DNA of 64,000 bases from Clostridia bacterium (GCA_017411325.1 JAFQQJ010000040.1:62001-126000), one strand, 5' to 3'. Positions 35,395-45,353 are shown, numbered from the stretch's first letter. Numbers and translations: made by a program. The notes: a model not told the origin generated them from the letters alone.

Positions 35395-36579
35395 TTAATA
35401 TTTTCTCCACACCATTTTATTTACAACACCGGTGTAGGACTGAATAATTTTCACAACCTTAGTGGACACGTTTTCTTCAACGTATGTGGGAACAGGAATT
35501 CCGTGATCGTTATTTTCTGTCATAGAAATGGCCGTATCAACCGCCTGAAGAAGACTCACTTCGTCTATTCCGGCAAGTATGAAGCAGGCCTTATCAAGTG
35601 CTTCGGGACGCTCGGTGCTCGTTCTTATGCATACTGCAGGAAAGCTCTTTCCGAGGGATGTATAAAAGCTTGATTCCTCAGGAAGTGTTCCCGAATCCGA
35701 AACCACACAAAAGGCATTCATCTGAAGATTGTTATAATCGTGGAAGCCCAAAGGCTCGTGCATTATAACGCGACTGTCAAGCTTAAAGCCTGTAGCTTCA
35801 AGTCTTTTCTTGCTTCTGGGATGGCAGGAATAAAGAATGGGCATATCATATTTTTCCGCCATTTTATTTATTGCCGTAAACAGGCTTAAGAAATTCTTTT
35901 CCGTATCAATATTTTCCTCTCTGTGAGCAGAAAGCAACATATATTTCTTCTTTTCAAGCCCGAGTCTTTTAAGAACGTCGCTCTTTTCGATGTCTGAAAG
36001 ATTGTTATGAAGCACTTCTGCCATAGGGGATCCGGTTACATAAGTGCGCTCTTTAGGAAGTCCGCACTCGTGCAGATACCTTCTTGCATGCTCTGAATAT
36101 GCAAGGTTTACATCCGATATTATGTCCACAATTCTTCTGTTTGTTTCCTCAGGCAGGCATTCATCCTTACAGCGGTTACCTGCTTCCATATGGAAAATCG
36201 GGATATGTAATCTCTTTGCAGCAATTGCAGAAAGGCATGAATTTGTATCGCCAAGTATAAGAAGCGCATCGGGCTTAATTTCCGCCATCAGCTTGTATGA
36301 ACAGTTTATGATGTTTCCTACAGTTGCGCCTAAATCATCCCCTACCGCATCCATATAAACTTCAGGCTCTGCAAGCTTTAAATCGCGGAAGAACACGCCG
36401 TTTAAGTTGTAGTCATAGTTTTGTCCCGTATGTGCAAGTACCACATCAAAATACTTACGGCACTTGTCGATTACCGCAGCAAGACGGATAATTTCAGGAC
36501 GTGTGCCGACAATTATTAAAAGCTTTAATTTTCCGTTGTCCTTGAATTTAACGTCAGAATAGTCAAGTTTAATATCCAT
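35395..36579 (-). CDS. capG: UDP-N-acetylglucosamine 2-epimerase family protein (CapG/FnlC/WbjD type)
   Basis: The 394-residue product has the GT-B-like non-hydrolysing 2-epimerase pattern: KLLIIVGTRPEIIRLA, VLAHTGQNYD, LILGDTNSCLS, FHMEAGNRC, LLSAHREENID and VVSDSGTLPEESS. With CapE- and CapF-like genes in the same operon the best reading is the third enzyme of UDP-N-acetyl-L-fucosamine synthesis, which epimerises C2 of the L-pneumo/L-talo intermediate, rather than UDP-ManNAc formation. The AbiH-like gene lies between it and capF, with a 23-bp gap. Confidence 0.88.
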   Translation of the reverse strand: MDIKLDYSDVKFKDNGKLKLLIIVGTRPEIIRLAAVIDKCRKYFDVVLAHTGQNYDYNLNGVFFRDLKLAEPEVYMDAVGDDLGATVGNIINCSYKLMAEIKPDALLILGDTNSCLSAIAAKRLHIPIFHMEAGNRCKDECLPEETNRRIVDIISDVNLAYSEHARRYLHECGLPKERTYVTGSPMAEVLHNNLSDIEKSDVLKRLGLEKKKYMLLSAHREENIDTEKNFLSLFTAINKMAEKYDMPILYSCHPRSKKRLEATGFKLDSRVIMHEPLGFHDYNNLQMNAFCVVSDSGTLPEESSFYTSLGKSFPAVCIRTSTERPEALDKACFILAGIDEVSLLQAVDTAISMTENNDHGIPVPTYVEENVSTKVVKIIQSYTGVVNKMVWRKY

Positions 36580-36602
36580 TATTATTAGTTCCTTTCCTGA
36601 AT

Positions 36603-37820
36603 TTATGTTCTGAAAATCTCAAATGAGCCGTCTTTTATCCCCATTTCGCGGACAAAAGCCAAAACATTCTTAAAGTCCGCAAGTCCATGATAGCCTATAT
36701 GCCAAAAAGCCTTATTGTCGTTGTATTTAACTATTTCCCTGAAATACGGATAATCAACCTTTGACAAAGAATGTCCTATTACAAATATATCCTCCATACA
36801 ATATGCATTCTTAAAAAATGATATATTATCCTTGATTATATCGGGCGTGTGTTTTGTAAATACTTCTTCATAATATGCAACCCATTGCCTGATTCCGGTT
36901 TCTATCGCATAATCAAGTATGGCACGCTTTCTTTTATTTTTATATGCAGGAACCATGGCAGGATCCGGAGAATACTCTTTCAGATAGTCCACATTCGGAA
37001 CATGTCCTAACACAAGCTGCTCTTTAGGGCGATACTTTTCTTTTCTTCTGCAACCGTGGATATAGTTTATACGACTCTTCGGAACTCCGTAAAGCTGTTC
37101 AAGAAAATCAGTATAATTAAAGTTTAAGTAAAGAGCTTCCGGCGATAACAAATTTACACACGGCTTTTTTCCGCTCGCCGAAAGGCTTTCCACCCAGCTG
37201 CGGAATCTTTTAGGAAGCTGTTCTGTTATAATTTGCATCGGAAGCATTGCCGTATCTATTGCTGCATGGAGATCCGCCATAGAATCAGCATTGTTTCTGT
37301 ATACGTCAAAATTATCAAGCCACATATCCATGACATCAAGCATAATTCCCGCATTGATGTGTGACAGGCTGTCTTCAAAATTATACCATAATTTATCTGC
37401 ATCAATATCAAGGTAATTTTCCAAATGAAAACGAAGTTCGGATTTTTTTCCGAGAGTTTTTTGAAAATCCCAGTAGCTTGACGGTACTCCGTGCATAATA
37501 TCAAATCCGTTCCCTATGACAAACAAAGATACAGAAGGGTTATTATTTTCAAGCTTTCCGAAATCAACCTGTTTTACCGCCGATGATTTTAAGAGAAGTG
37601 CTAATTCTTTTTCTTCCCGCTCTTTCTTTTCAGCACTTATTTTTTCCTGCAACAGCTTTTCCTGCTCTTTTCGTGCATCCTTTCTCTTTTTGCGACAATT
37701 CTTGCACCTTTTCGGTAAACAAAGTCCATTATATTCATAAAAAAGTTGTTCATCCGCAGTAATGCTGAAATCCTCTCCGCATTCCAGGCACTGAGTGAAT
37801 ATTTCTTGTTTCTTTTTCAT
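36603..37820 (-). CDS. AbiH-family putative abortive-infection protein with N-terminal zinc finger
   Basis: Residues 8-50 form a treble-clef zinc-finger pattern: CLEC (Cys11, Cys14) and CKNC (Cys39, Cys42) around LFYEYNGLCLPKR, followed by a lysine/glutamate coiled coil to about residue 77. From residue 98 the AbiH (PF14253) signature appears: LFVIGNGFDIMHGVPSSYWDF, later LYLNFNYTDFLEQLYG, INYIHG, QLVLGHVPN and IFVIGHSLSKVDYPYF. AbiH was named for phage abortive infection in Lactococcus; its biochemistry is not settled. It starts 3 bp after the CapF stop and ends 23 bp before the CapG start, so it is fully embedded in the sugar-nucleotide cassette. Its length of 405 fits the family plus the extra finger. 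Confidence 0.85.
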   Translation of the reverse strand: MKKKQEIFTQCLECGEDFSITADEQLFYEYNGLCLPKRCKNCRKKRKDARKEQEKLLQEKISAEKKEREEKELALLLKSSAVKQVDFGKLENNNPSVSLFVIGNGFDIMHGVPSSYWDFQKTLGKKSELRFHLENYLDIDADKLWYNFEDSLSHINAGIMLDVMDMWLDNFDVYRNNADSMADLHAAIDTAMLPMQIITEQLPKRFRSWVESLSASGKKPCVNLLSPEALYLNFNYTDFLEQLYGVPKSRINYIHGCRRKEKYRPKEQLVLGHVPNVDYLKEYSPDPAMVPAYKNKRKRAILDYAIETGIRQWVAYYEEVFTKHTPDIIKDNISFFKNAYCMEDIFVIGHSLSKVDYPYFREIVKYNDNKAFWHIGYHGLADFKNVLAFVREMGIKDGSFEIFRT

Positions 37821-37823
37821 ATC

Positions 37824-38972
37824 TTATACACGTTCAAAAAATGTATCCGGCTTTTCGGGATTGAATTTTTCATTTGCCCACATAACCGTCACAAGGTCTT
37901 CAGTATCACTTAAATTTATAATGTTATGTGTGTATCCCGGAAGCATATGAACCGCTTCAATTTTTTCACCGGAAACGTAAAATTTCATAACCTCGTCGCT
38001 TCCGATTTTTCTCATTTCGATAAGTCCTTTGCCTGATACCACAATGAAAAATTCCCATTTGGTATTATGCCAGTGCTGTCCCTTTGTGATTCCGGGCTTT
38101 GATATATTGACCGATACCTGCCCCACCTTATCGCTCCTTAAAAGCTCAGTAAAGCTGCCCCGCTCGTCCACATTCATTTTTAATGGAAAAGCCACCTTTT
38201 CCTTCGGAAGATATGAAAGATATGTGGAATAAAGCTTCTTCTCAAAGGAACCGTCGGGAATTTCTGGAACTATAAGAGTCTCACTCTGACGACGGAAGGT
38301 ATACAAAAGCTCCGTTATACCGCCAAGGGTAATCTTGTGTTCGGGATTTACTTTGCAGTATTCTCCTTCTCGGCTTTCATTTCCGGAAAGAGCATTAATA
38401 AGCTCGTCCACAATATCGTCTATGTAGATAAGAGTCATCATATAGGAAGGATCATTAACCGTTATGGGCAGGTCATTTGCAATATTGTGGCAGAAGGTTG
38501 CAACCGCGCTGTTATAGTTAGGTCTGCACCATTTTCCGAAAACATTGGGGAAACGGTAGACAAGAGTTTTCACACCGTTTTCCATGCCGTATGCAAAGAT
38601 TAAATCCTCTCCCGCTTTTTTGCTTCTTCCGTATGGGTTATCCAAAGCTGCCTGAATGGATGACGATACCATAACCGGTGCTTTATTATTATATTTTTTT
38701 AATGTTTCAAGAAGCTTTCCGGCAAAGCCGAAATTCCCCTTCATAAAATCTTCTTCGTTTTCGGGGCGGTTGATTCCTGCCAGATTAAACACGAAATCAG
38801 CATTTTTACAAGCCGTTTCAAGCACCGATTCGTCAGTGTCTATATCATAGCCATAGATTTCCGAAACGGTTAAATCTCCGTGAGTTTTGTCCTTTCCGTC
38901 ACGGATATTTTTCAAGGCTTCCACCAGATTTTTTCCGATAAATCCGCCGGCACCCGTCACAAGTATCTTCAT
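37824..38972 (-). CDS. capF: CapF/FnlB/WbjC-type bifunctional UDP-sugar reductase-epimerase
   Basis: The N-terminal SDR domain opens with MKILVTGAGGFIGKNL and carries VSSSIQAALDNPYGRSKKAGE, the Ser/Tyr/Lys site. The C-terminal domain is a cupin (GQHWHNTKWEFFIVVSGKG, HMLPGYTHNIINL) with histidine metal ligands. This SDR-cupin fusion is typical of CapF, which epimerises C3 and reduces C4 on the way to UDP-L-FucNAc. The start at 38972 is 19 bp after the CapE stop; an in-frame ATG at 39017 would overlap CapE. The product has 382 residues. Confidence 0.92.
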   Translation of the reverse strand: MKILVTGAGGFIGKNLVEALKNIRDGKDKTHGDLTVSEIYGYDIDTDESVLETACKNADFVFNLAGINRPENEEDFMKGNFGFAGKLLETLKKYNNKAPVMVSSSIQAALDNPYGRSKKAGEDLIFAYGMENGVKTLVYRFPNVFGKWCRPNYNSAVATFCHNIANDLPITVNDPSYMMTLIYIDDIVDELINALSGNESREGEYCKVNPEHKITLGGITELLYTFRRQSETLIVPEIPDGSFEKKLYSTYLSYLPKEKVAFPLKMNVDERGSFTELLRSDKVGQVSVNISKPGITKGQHWHNTKWEFFIVVSGKGLIEMRKIGSDEVMKFYVSGEKIEAVHMLPGYTHNIINLSDTEDLVTVMWANEKFNPEKPDTFFERV

Positions 38973-38991
38973 ATCCCCATCTTCTTTCTTA

Positions 38992-40041
38992 TCAGTATTT
39001 AATTCCCCTCTTGTCAAGCTCTTCTCTTATGTATGATAAGGTAAGAAGCTTAGCCTTAACTTCTTCCACGCCCCAAAGAGCTGTATTGTTGGAATTAAAT
39101 TCAGTGAGGTGATTACGCTCTGCATCTCCGTCTTTAAAGTATTTATCATAGTTAAGTCCGCGGTTATCCGAGGGGACTCTGTAAAATTCGCCCATGTCAA
39201 TGGCGTTTGCACATTCTTCGTTGGTAAGGAGAGTTTCGTAAAGCTTTTCGCCGTGACGGATTCCGATAATCTTGATTTCCGCATCGGGATTGAAAAGTTC
39301 GCAAACCGCCTTTGCAAGAGTTTCAATTGTGCAGGCAGGTGCTTTCTGAACCAGGATATCGCCTGATACACCATTTTCAAAAGCAAATAATACAAGGTCA
39401 ACAGCTTCGTCTAAACTCATAACAAATCTTGTCATAGAAGGCTCAGTTATGGTAATAGCTTGTCCGGCTGTTATCTGGTCAATCCAGAGCGGCACAACGC
39501 TGCCTCTTGAGCAAAGCACGTTTCCGTAACGTGTGCAGCAGATTTTAGTCTTATCCGCATCTACCGTACGGCTTTTTGCAACAACAACCTTTTCCATCAT
39601 AGCCTTGCTTGTACCCATAGCGTTTACGGGGTATGCTGCCTTGTCGGTGGAAAGACAAACGATGTTCTTAACTCCTGCTTCAATTGCTGCTGTTAATACA
39701 TTATCTGTTCCGAGCACATTGGTTTTTACCGCTTCAACAGGGAAAAACTCGCAGGAAGGAACCTGCTTTAATGCCGCCGCATGGAAAATATAGTCAACTC
39801 CGTGCATTGCATTTTTTACAGAGGCAAGGTCACGCACGTCCCCTATGTAAAACTTTATTTTATCCGCCACTTCAGGCATTTTCGCCTGAAATTCGTGACG
39901 CATATCGTCCTGCTTTTTCTCGTCACGGGAAAAAATTCTTATCTCCCCGATATCGGTATTTAAAAATCTGTTCAATACTGCATTACCGAAGGACCCCGTT
40001 CCTCCTGTAATAAGTAATGTTTTATTTTTGAAAAGTGACAT
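38992..40041 (-). CDS. capE: CapE/FnlA/WbjB-type UDP-GlcNAc 4,6-dehydratase / 5-epimerase
   Basis: The SDR Rossmann motif is TLLITGGTGSFGNAVL. The active-site stretch CLSTDKAAYPVNAMGTSKAMMEK has Met where many SDR enzymes have Tyr, as known for inverting UDP-GlcNAc 4,6-dehydratases of the CapE/FlaA1 group. FVMSLDEAVDLVLFA and GIRHGEKLYETL are further family motifs. The length of 349 residues is typical, and the ribosome site is AAAGGAG. It makes the first intermediate for UDP-L-FucNAc, used by CapF and CapG below it in the operon. Confidence 0.92.
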   Translation of the reverse strand: MSLFKNKTLLITGGTGSFGNAVLNRFLNTDIGEIRIFSRDEKKQDDMRHEFQAKMPEVADKIKFYIGDVRDLASVKNAMHGVDYIFHAAALKQVPSCEFFPVEAVKTNVLGTDNVLTAAIEAGVKNIVCLSTDKAAYPVNAMGTSKAMMEKVVVAKSRTVDADKTKICCTRYGNVLCSRGSVVPLWIDQITAGQAITITEPSMTRFVMSLDEAVDLVLFAFENGVSGDILVQKAPACTIETLAKAVCELFNPDAEIKIIGIRHGEKLYETLLTNEECANAIDMGEFYRVPSDNRGLNYDKYFKDGDAERNHLTEFNSNNTALWGVEEVKAKLLTLSYIREELDKRGIKY

Positions 40042-40080
40042 AAAAACGCTCCTTTTTAATCATCCAAAATCAGTAAGTTT

Positions 40081-41126
40081 CTATCTGTTTCCGCTTAAAA
40101 CCTTATATAGAATCGGAATCTTCTTAATAACAATAGCCGCAATATAAGAAATCGCTACCACCAATATGTACTGTATTATAAATAAAGCAAGCCGGTTAAC
40201 AGGCAGCATATTAGTAACTATAACCAAAACCATACCGATAAAAGGATGTATCCCGTATATCATCATTGTGGATATTCCAAACGGCAAATTTGAAAGACAT
40301 TTACCTTGAAGGCATAGCTTAATCACAAGTATTAATAATAATACTGCAACAATCGGAACAAAGCACCTCTTATTGAAGCAAATAAAAATCTCATCATAAA
40401 TCAGAGACTGTATAACTCCAAATAATACCAGAAATATATATAAACACTCATAGGTATTTTCTCAGCAATGTTAATAAGCTTTTTAGGTTCAAAATATTTT
40501 GCAGCAAAGCAACCAAGAAAATAATATGCAAAAAAGCTGACTTGAAAGAGAGCACGTTCATTACCGCACACTGAAATCGATATTACAGGAGTATATACCA
40601 ATCCTATAAAACATAAAAGTATCAACAAAATAAAACTTATTTTTTTACTCTTTAATATAAGAAAAATTGCAGGAGCCAAAACAATATATACTATCAGCTG
40701 GAACATATACCACAGCGAAAAGCAATGTATGTAAAACACTATCTCTTTAATAAAATATATCGGAGAAAAGACTATATTTTCTCCTGTAACAAACTTCTTC
40801 GCGTAATTTAGCATACAATAAAAGCAGGACCATACCAGAAAAGGTATTAATACACTTTTTATCCGCTTAATTTGTTTTTTATAAACATCATTAATCTTCC
40901 CCGTATTTCTGAAAAACAGAAAGCCTGATAGAATGAAAAAACAAGGAACTGCAGAAATAAATATTCCGTGAGCCAAAAAACCTTCAAACAATGCTGTAAC
41001 AGAAATTTCATCCAACGTTCCCGCATTGTATTGATGTATTCCAACAACCATTAAAGAACAAATGAAAGTAACTGTGCATATAAAATCATTGAGTAAACTA
41101 TCTTTTTTATTTACAGTCTGATTCAC
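40081..41126 (-). pseudogene. Acyltransferase-3 family protein gene broken by a frameshift
   Basis: Frame one (41126 to the stop at 40401, 241 residues) has the N-terminal half of a membrane acyltransferase: VVGIHQYN, FILSGFLFFRNTG with its basic loop, then several membrane segments. Frame two continues the same fold from about 40445 (LYIFLVLFGVIQSL) to the stop at 40081, with MIYGIHPFIGMVL and VAISYIAAIVIKKI. The switch falls at or next to a short TA run (40434-40442). The intact protein would be about 345 residues and would O-acetylate (or otherwise acylate) a sugar of the polysaccharide. Slipped-strand variation, real decay or an assembly error all fit. Confidence 0.75.
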
Positions 41127-41161
41127 AAATTAACTCTCCTTTTTATAAATCATATCCTTTT

Positions 41162-42082
41162 CTAGTCCCGGTCAGAAAAAATACGTCTGTATGCATCAGG
41201 ATAGCACTCCTTCAGCTTGACAAAATCATTTTGGGATTCATTCTGAAGAATGTTAGTCATCGCCAGACTTTCGGTCTGAGATCCCTGAATAATCGAAAAT
41301 ATTTTATGATATTTACGGGTTTTAATAAACTTCACTTTATTTTCAGCCGCCATAAACATGCACCACATATCATCATTCCTCAGCGCATATTCTTTTATCA
41401 AGTCTTTATCGAGCATTTTAATATGATATGAGTTATACGGAATCAGATATCCTCCTCCTGTAGAAGGACAAACAGAATATGAAGGCTTTTTCAAAGCAAC
41501 ATCAGAAATCGTATCCCATCTGCCGACATTGTATGATATCTTTTTACTATTCGGAACAGACTGTGCCCTTTCGCATACCAAACATCCCGGATATTTTTCA
41601 TGCGTTTTCATTAATCGTCTTATAGCATCTATGGGATAGATAATATCGTCATCAAAGGTTATTACAACTTCATTTTCCTTCTGCTCTTTTATACAGTAAT
41701 AGTATTTTTTATGCCCGCATAAATCATCGCACCATTTTATTTCAAGTCCATATCTTTCAAGTTGCGTAAGATTTTCAGGAAGAACATGATCGGGAAATTG
41801 CTCATTAGCTAACCACAAAATTATTCTGTCAGGTTTATATGACTGAAGCATCAGTGATTTTATCGCAAGGTGCACTGTAGCTATACGTGCAGGAAAAGAA
41901 GTGAGTGATGCAATTATTGTCTCAGTACGTTTTTCCGTATTTAACGGTTTTCCCGGGATAATTTCATGTAAAATACTTTTGTTTTCAACCCCTTCTATAT
42001 AACGATACCATTTTCCTCCAAAATAAGGAATCCTGATAGATTCGGGAATCTTCAAGAATTCAGTTATTCTTCTGTTTATCAT
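41162..42082 (-). CDS. Glycosyltransferase, GT-A fold (GT2-like)
   Basis: The product of 306 residues shows TIIASLTSFPARI, then LQSYKPDRIILWLA and VITFDDDIIYP with the DxD metal site, and GGGYLIPYN further on, the pattern of a family-2-like nucleotide-sugar transferase. The ATG at 42082 has AAAGGAAAA upstream and overlaps the 3' end of the flippase gene. Acceptor and donor are unknown. It has no membrane segments. Confidence 0.78.
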   Translation of the reverse strand: MINRRITEFLKIPESIRIPYFGGKWYRYIEGVENKSILHEIIPGKPLNTEKRTETIIASLTSFPARIATVHLAIKSLMLQSYKPDRIILWLANEQFPDHVLPENLTQLERYGLEIKWCDDLCGHKKYYYCIKEQKENEVVITFDDDIIYPIDAIRRLMKTHEKYPGCLVCERAQSVPNSKKISYNVGRWDTISDVALKKPSYSVCPSTGGGYLIPYNSYHIKMLDKDLIKEYALRNDDMWCMFMAAENKVKFIKTRKYHKIFSIIQGSQTESLAMTNILQNESQNDFVKLKECYPDAYRRIFSDRD

Positions 42083-43547
42083 CAACCATTTTTTCCTTTC
42101 CTAAAAATAATTTTATAGTGTTTAATATATAGTTAAAGCTCTCTGTTTTGAAAATTAAAGAAACCAAAGCATAACTTGTAATTCCTGCACATATTTGCAC
42201 AACCAGTTTCCAAATCGGCGAAAGATTAATGTACCCTACAATATATACTATCGCAAACATTATTGCAGATATAATAACTCCGGGAATAATGTCCGTTAAT
42301 TGCTGGAACAATGAATATCCAAAAAGCTTTGCACTAGGAATAGCATTAAGTATAGCCGATATTATATTACTTATCAAAAAACTGATAGCTATAGCTTCTA
42401 CCCCGAAAGGAATTGCCACTATCAACAAAGCTATTCCTATTATGCGCTTTGCTATTTCCAGCTTTAAGACAATATCGCTTCGCCCTACTGCTTTTATCGC
42501 CTGCAAATTTTCTATTTCCAGTGGGGTTGTAATAAATGCAATGCTAATTACCTGCAAATAAAAAACGCATGGAAGCCACTTTTCTGTAAGCAGCACAGTT
42601 ATCAGCGAAGGGCCCACTGCAGCCAGCCCAAATAGCATCGGAGTGAGCAAGTAGGAACTGACACTTATAGTCCTTCGTAACATTTTCAGCATATCTTCTT
42701 TTGAAGACTGTTTTTTTGAGACAGCAGGGAAAAAAACACTATCAATAGTCCCGCACACGCTTCCTTCTATAAGTTGCGGAAAGCTCTGCCCTTTACTATA
42801 GAAGGCAAGTGCATCTGCGCTAAAAAATTTACCTATAACTAAACTTCTCAAATCATTGTACAACACTTTTATCATAGATGCAGAAAAAATTTTCCAACCA
42901 TATGAATACAAAGCTTTAAATCGCGCTACAGAAAATGATCTTTCTATTCTCCATCCAGACGTAAACCACAACACCGTCATACCAACGGAAGCTTTAATAA
43001 GATATTGTGCAACAAGAGCCCATACCCCATAGCCTGCATATGCCATATAAATTCCAACTATTGCAGATACCGCTATGCCAACACTATTTGACCAAAAAAA
43101 TTTTTCAAATTGCATAGTTCTTGAAACATATGCACTTTGAACGCTGCTTATGGCTGTAAGTACTATCTGTATTCCCATCACCCTGATGACCGGAACAAGC
43201 AGTTCCTTATCAAAAGCCATATAAAAATCTGCAATATACGGAGCAGCTAAGAACAAAAGAATATATAATATCACCGATGTAACAAAGCTAAAATAAAAGA
43301 CTGTAGAAAAATCCACTCCGTCGGCATCTTTCTTTTGGATAAGCGCTGTTGCAAAGCCGCTTACCACTATTTTATCGCAAATCGTTATAAACACCGACAC
43401 CAACGCTATAAGTCCATAATCTTCAGGTAAAAGCAATCTTGCTAAAATTATTGATATAACAAAATTAATAATTTTAGATATCCCGTCTTCTCCGAATTTC
43501 CAAAAAAAACCGGAAATTGTTTTATTTTTTAATTCATTATCTTTCAT
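42060..43547 (-). CDS. Oligosaccharide flippase, Wzx/WzxC-like (MOP superfamily)
   Basis: The 495-residue product has about 12-14 hydrophobic segments. It opens with NKTISGFFWKFGEDGISKIINFVISIILARLLLPEDYGLIALV, a pattern typical of the polysaccharide-biosynthesis (MOP/MATE-like) flippases, with LARLLLPEDYG as the best-known box. It should move the undecaprenyl-linked repeat unit across the membrane for the Wzy-like polymerase in the same operon. Its gene overlaps the GT2-like gene downstream and abuts licD upstream. Confidence 0.88.
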   Translation of the reverse strand: MKDNELKNKTISGFFWKFGEDGISKIINFVISIILARLLLPEDYGLIALVSVFITICDKIVVSGFATALIQKKDADGVDFSTVFYFSFVTSVILYILLFLAAPYIADFYMAFDKELLVPVIRVMGIQIVLTAISSVQSAYVSRTMQFEKFFWSNSVGIAVSAIVGIYMAYAGYGVWALVAQYLIKASVGMTVLWFTSGWRIERSFSVARFKALYSYGWKIFSASMIKVLYNDLRSLVIGKFFSADALAFYSKGQSFPQLIEGSVCGTIDSVFFPAVSKKQSSKEDMLKMLRRTISVSSYLLTPMLFGLAAVGPSLITVLLTEKWLPCVFYLQVISIAFITTPLEIENLQAIKAVGRSDIVLKLEIAKRIIGIALLIVAIPFGVEAIAISFLISNIISAILNAIPSAKLFGYSLFQQLTDIIPGVIISAIMFAIVYIVGYINLSPIWKLVVQICAGITSYALVSLIFKTESFNYILNTIKLFLGKEKMVDDKQKNN

Positions 43548-44354
43548 TTACAACCTACACTCCACAATAGTTGAACAACACTCATATACTTCTGATTCGG
43601 GGGGGAATTCCATATAATTGCCGTATCTTTTAGTTAAAAATTCATCATAATTTTCAGGAATAAAAAAGCATTTATCCTCAAATTTATGCTCTATCAACTT
43701 CTCAAAAGTTTCACGAGGGATGGGATAAATTCCGTTATTGGGATGTGCCACCTTATAGACATATTTCGTCGGCAGATACTTAAATATTTTCATTGCACTG
43801 CTCCGCATAAAGTTGATAGCTCGATACGGTAGCCAGGAAAACAACCTATATGCCGCATTCTTCTTTTTTGAGCCATTGTATATCCCGCTCTTAACCTTTC
43901 CCACGCAAGACCAGAACATTACCAGCTTTACCTGCAAATTCAAGAAACACGGAATAATATTATCTATGGGATGTAAGTCTATAAACACCCCTTTATGAAG
44001 TTCCGTCAGAGAAGCCAATTCCTGTTCCAAAAAAACAGTTCCGTTAAGCCTCACCTTTCCCCAGTTATTGGGATAGCGTTTTTCTGACTTATAATTACTG
44101 AAAAATATTTTTTCGTTGGGATGCTTTTTCATATAGTTCACGAATTTATCATAGTCACGACGTGGCATGCACATATCTATATCGTGATCCCAGGGAATAA
44201 ACCCGTTATGACGCACAGCACCTATAACAGAACCACCGTAAAGTGAGCATTTCCAGCCGTGTTCCCGACATATTCTATCCACTTCAGTGGCTATTTCAAG
44301 CATCCTGGCATGGAGAACCTCCATATCATAGCCACACACCTTATATTTACTCAT
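43548..44354 (-). CDS. LicD-family phosphotransferase
   Basis: The 268-residue product carries the LicD nucleotidyltransferase-like motif YGGSVIGAVRHNGFIPWDHD, then IDMCMPRRDYDKF, with Asp56, Asp58 and Asp60 as likely metal ligands. LicD proteins transfer phosphocholine or related phospho-groups to surface glycans (Streptococcus, Haemophilus); the group transferred here is not known. The ribosome site is AAGGAGAG and it ends 0-1 bp before the flippase gene. Confidence 0.88.
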   Translation of the reverse strand: MSKYKVCGYDMEVLHARMLEIATEVDRICREHGWKCSLYGGSVIGAVRHNGFIPWDHDIDMCMPRRDYDKFVNYMKKHPNEKIFFSNYKSEKRYPNNWGKVRLNGTVFLEQELASLTELHKGVFIDLHPIDNIIPCFLNLQVKLVMFWSCVGKVKSGIYNGSKKKNAAYRLFSWLPYRAINFMRSSAMKIFKYLPTKYVYKVAHPNNGIYPIPRETFEKLIEHKFEDKCFFIPENYDEFLTKRYGNYMEFPPESEVYECCSTIVECRL

Positions 44355-44369
44355 TCCGGATTACTCTCC

Positions 44370-45353
44370 TTAGTTTTTCTTTCTTAGTTTCTTAATTATT
44401 TTTTTGAATATTTCTCCATGAATTGTATATTTATAAATTCTATATAATTTTCTGCCGGCAGCTATAAACGGATGTCCATTAGCAAAAAACTTATCGAGCT
44501 GCCTGAAATACTCCATATCAGCAACCATATATGGTGGATGCTTTAACGGAAATTCAAGTTCATATGTAGGTATGTCAAAAAGCCTTCTCTCCGTTTTAGT
44601 TAAATATTCAACTTTAGTATCTGAATGTGTAGAATCCGCAGTCATTCCTATATTTTCAACCATATTCTTGCTTGATATAATTGCAAGTCTCGAATTAATT
44701 ATGCTGTCAAAATTAAGTATGCTTTCCCAATACGGTACCCCGGTACTTTCGCGCTGCTTGCACTTTTCATGCCATCTGTCAAACGCCTTTCCGTAAATCT
44801 TTTTAAGATTGCAAATAACACGCTCATCATGCAGAAAAGAATATGTTTCATCCCATCCGTCAATAACTCTTTTCCAACTTGCCCATGCATTAGTTCCTGT
44901 ATATCCGTATAAATAATCATAAGGATAATTTTCGTACGCTCCAAGCATATTCATCCCGCAAATATGGTTAATTCTTTCATCATTTTCGTATTTATCCAAC
45001 AATTCTTTGCAAAAGCGAAAAAAGCTCTCGTTTGCCACAAAGTCATCTTCCAGCACTATACATTTATCCACGATGGAGAACGCCCATTTATGAGAATAAA
45101 AAGTAGAAGGATCACAACCGAAATTTTTTTCGTTATAGCATTTATGTACTTCACAGTCCCAATCTATATTTTCTGCAATTTCACGACACTTAAGAATACC
45201 TTCCATATCATCGCTGTTTTCTCTTGGTCCGTCTTGCCATAAGAGCAATACCTTTGGTTTTGCTCTTTTTACAGCCTCAAATGTCTTTTCAAACTGTTCG
45301 TAACGCTTAAAGAAAATCAGCAATACCGCCACATCAAATTCCCAATTTTTCAT
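44370..45353 (-). CDS. Glycosyltransferase, GT-A fold
   Basis: Residues near the N-terminus read VAVLLIFFKRYEQFEKTFEAVKRAKPK and are followed by VDKCIVLEDDFVANESFF, where EDD is the likely metal site, then NEKNFGCDPSTF. This matches GT2-like enzymes that use a nucleotide sugar and act in O-antigen or capsule loci. GAGGAGG nine nt before the ATG at 45353 decides the start (327 residues) over one at 45383. It overlaps the 3' end of the polymerase gene by about 20 bp. Confidence 0.78.
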   Translation of the reverse strand: MKNWEFDVAVLLIFFKRYEQFEKTFEAVKRAKPKVLLLWQDGPRENSDDMEGILKCREIAENIDWDCEVHKCYNEKNFGCDPSTFYSHKWAFSIVDKCIVLEDDFVANESFFRFCKELLDKYENDERINHICGMNMLGAYENYPYDYLYGYTGTNAWASWKRVIDGWDETYSFLHDERVICNLKKIYGKAFDRWHEKCKQRESTGVPYWESILNFDSIINSRLAIISSKNMVENIGMTADSTHSDTKVEYLTKTERRLFDIPTYELEFPLKHPPYMVADMEYFRQLDKFFANGHPFIAAGRKLYRIYKYTIHGEIFKKIIKKLRKKN

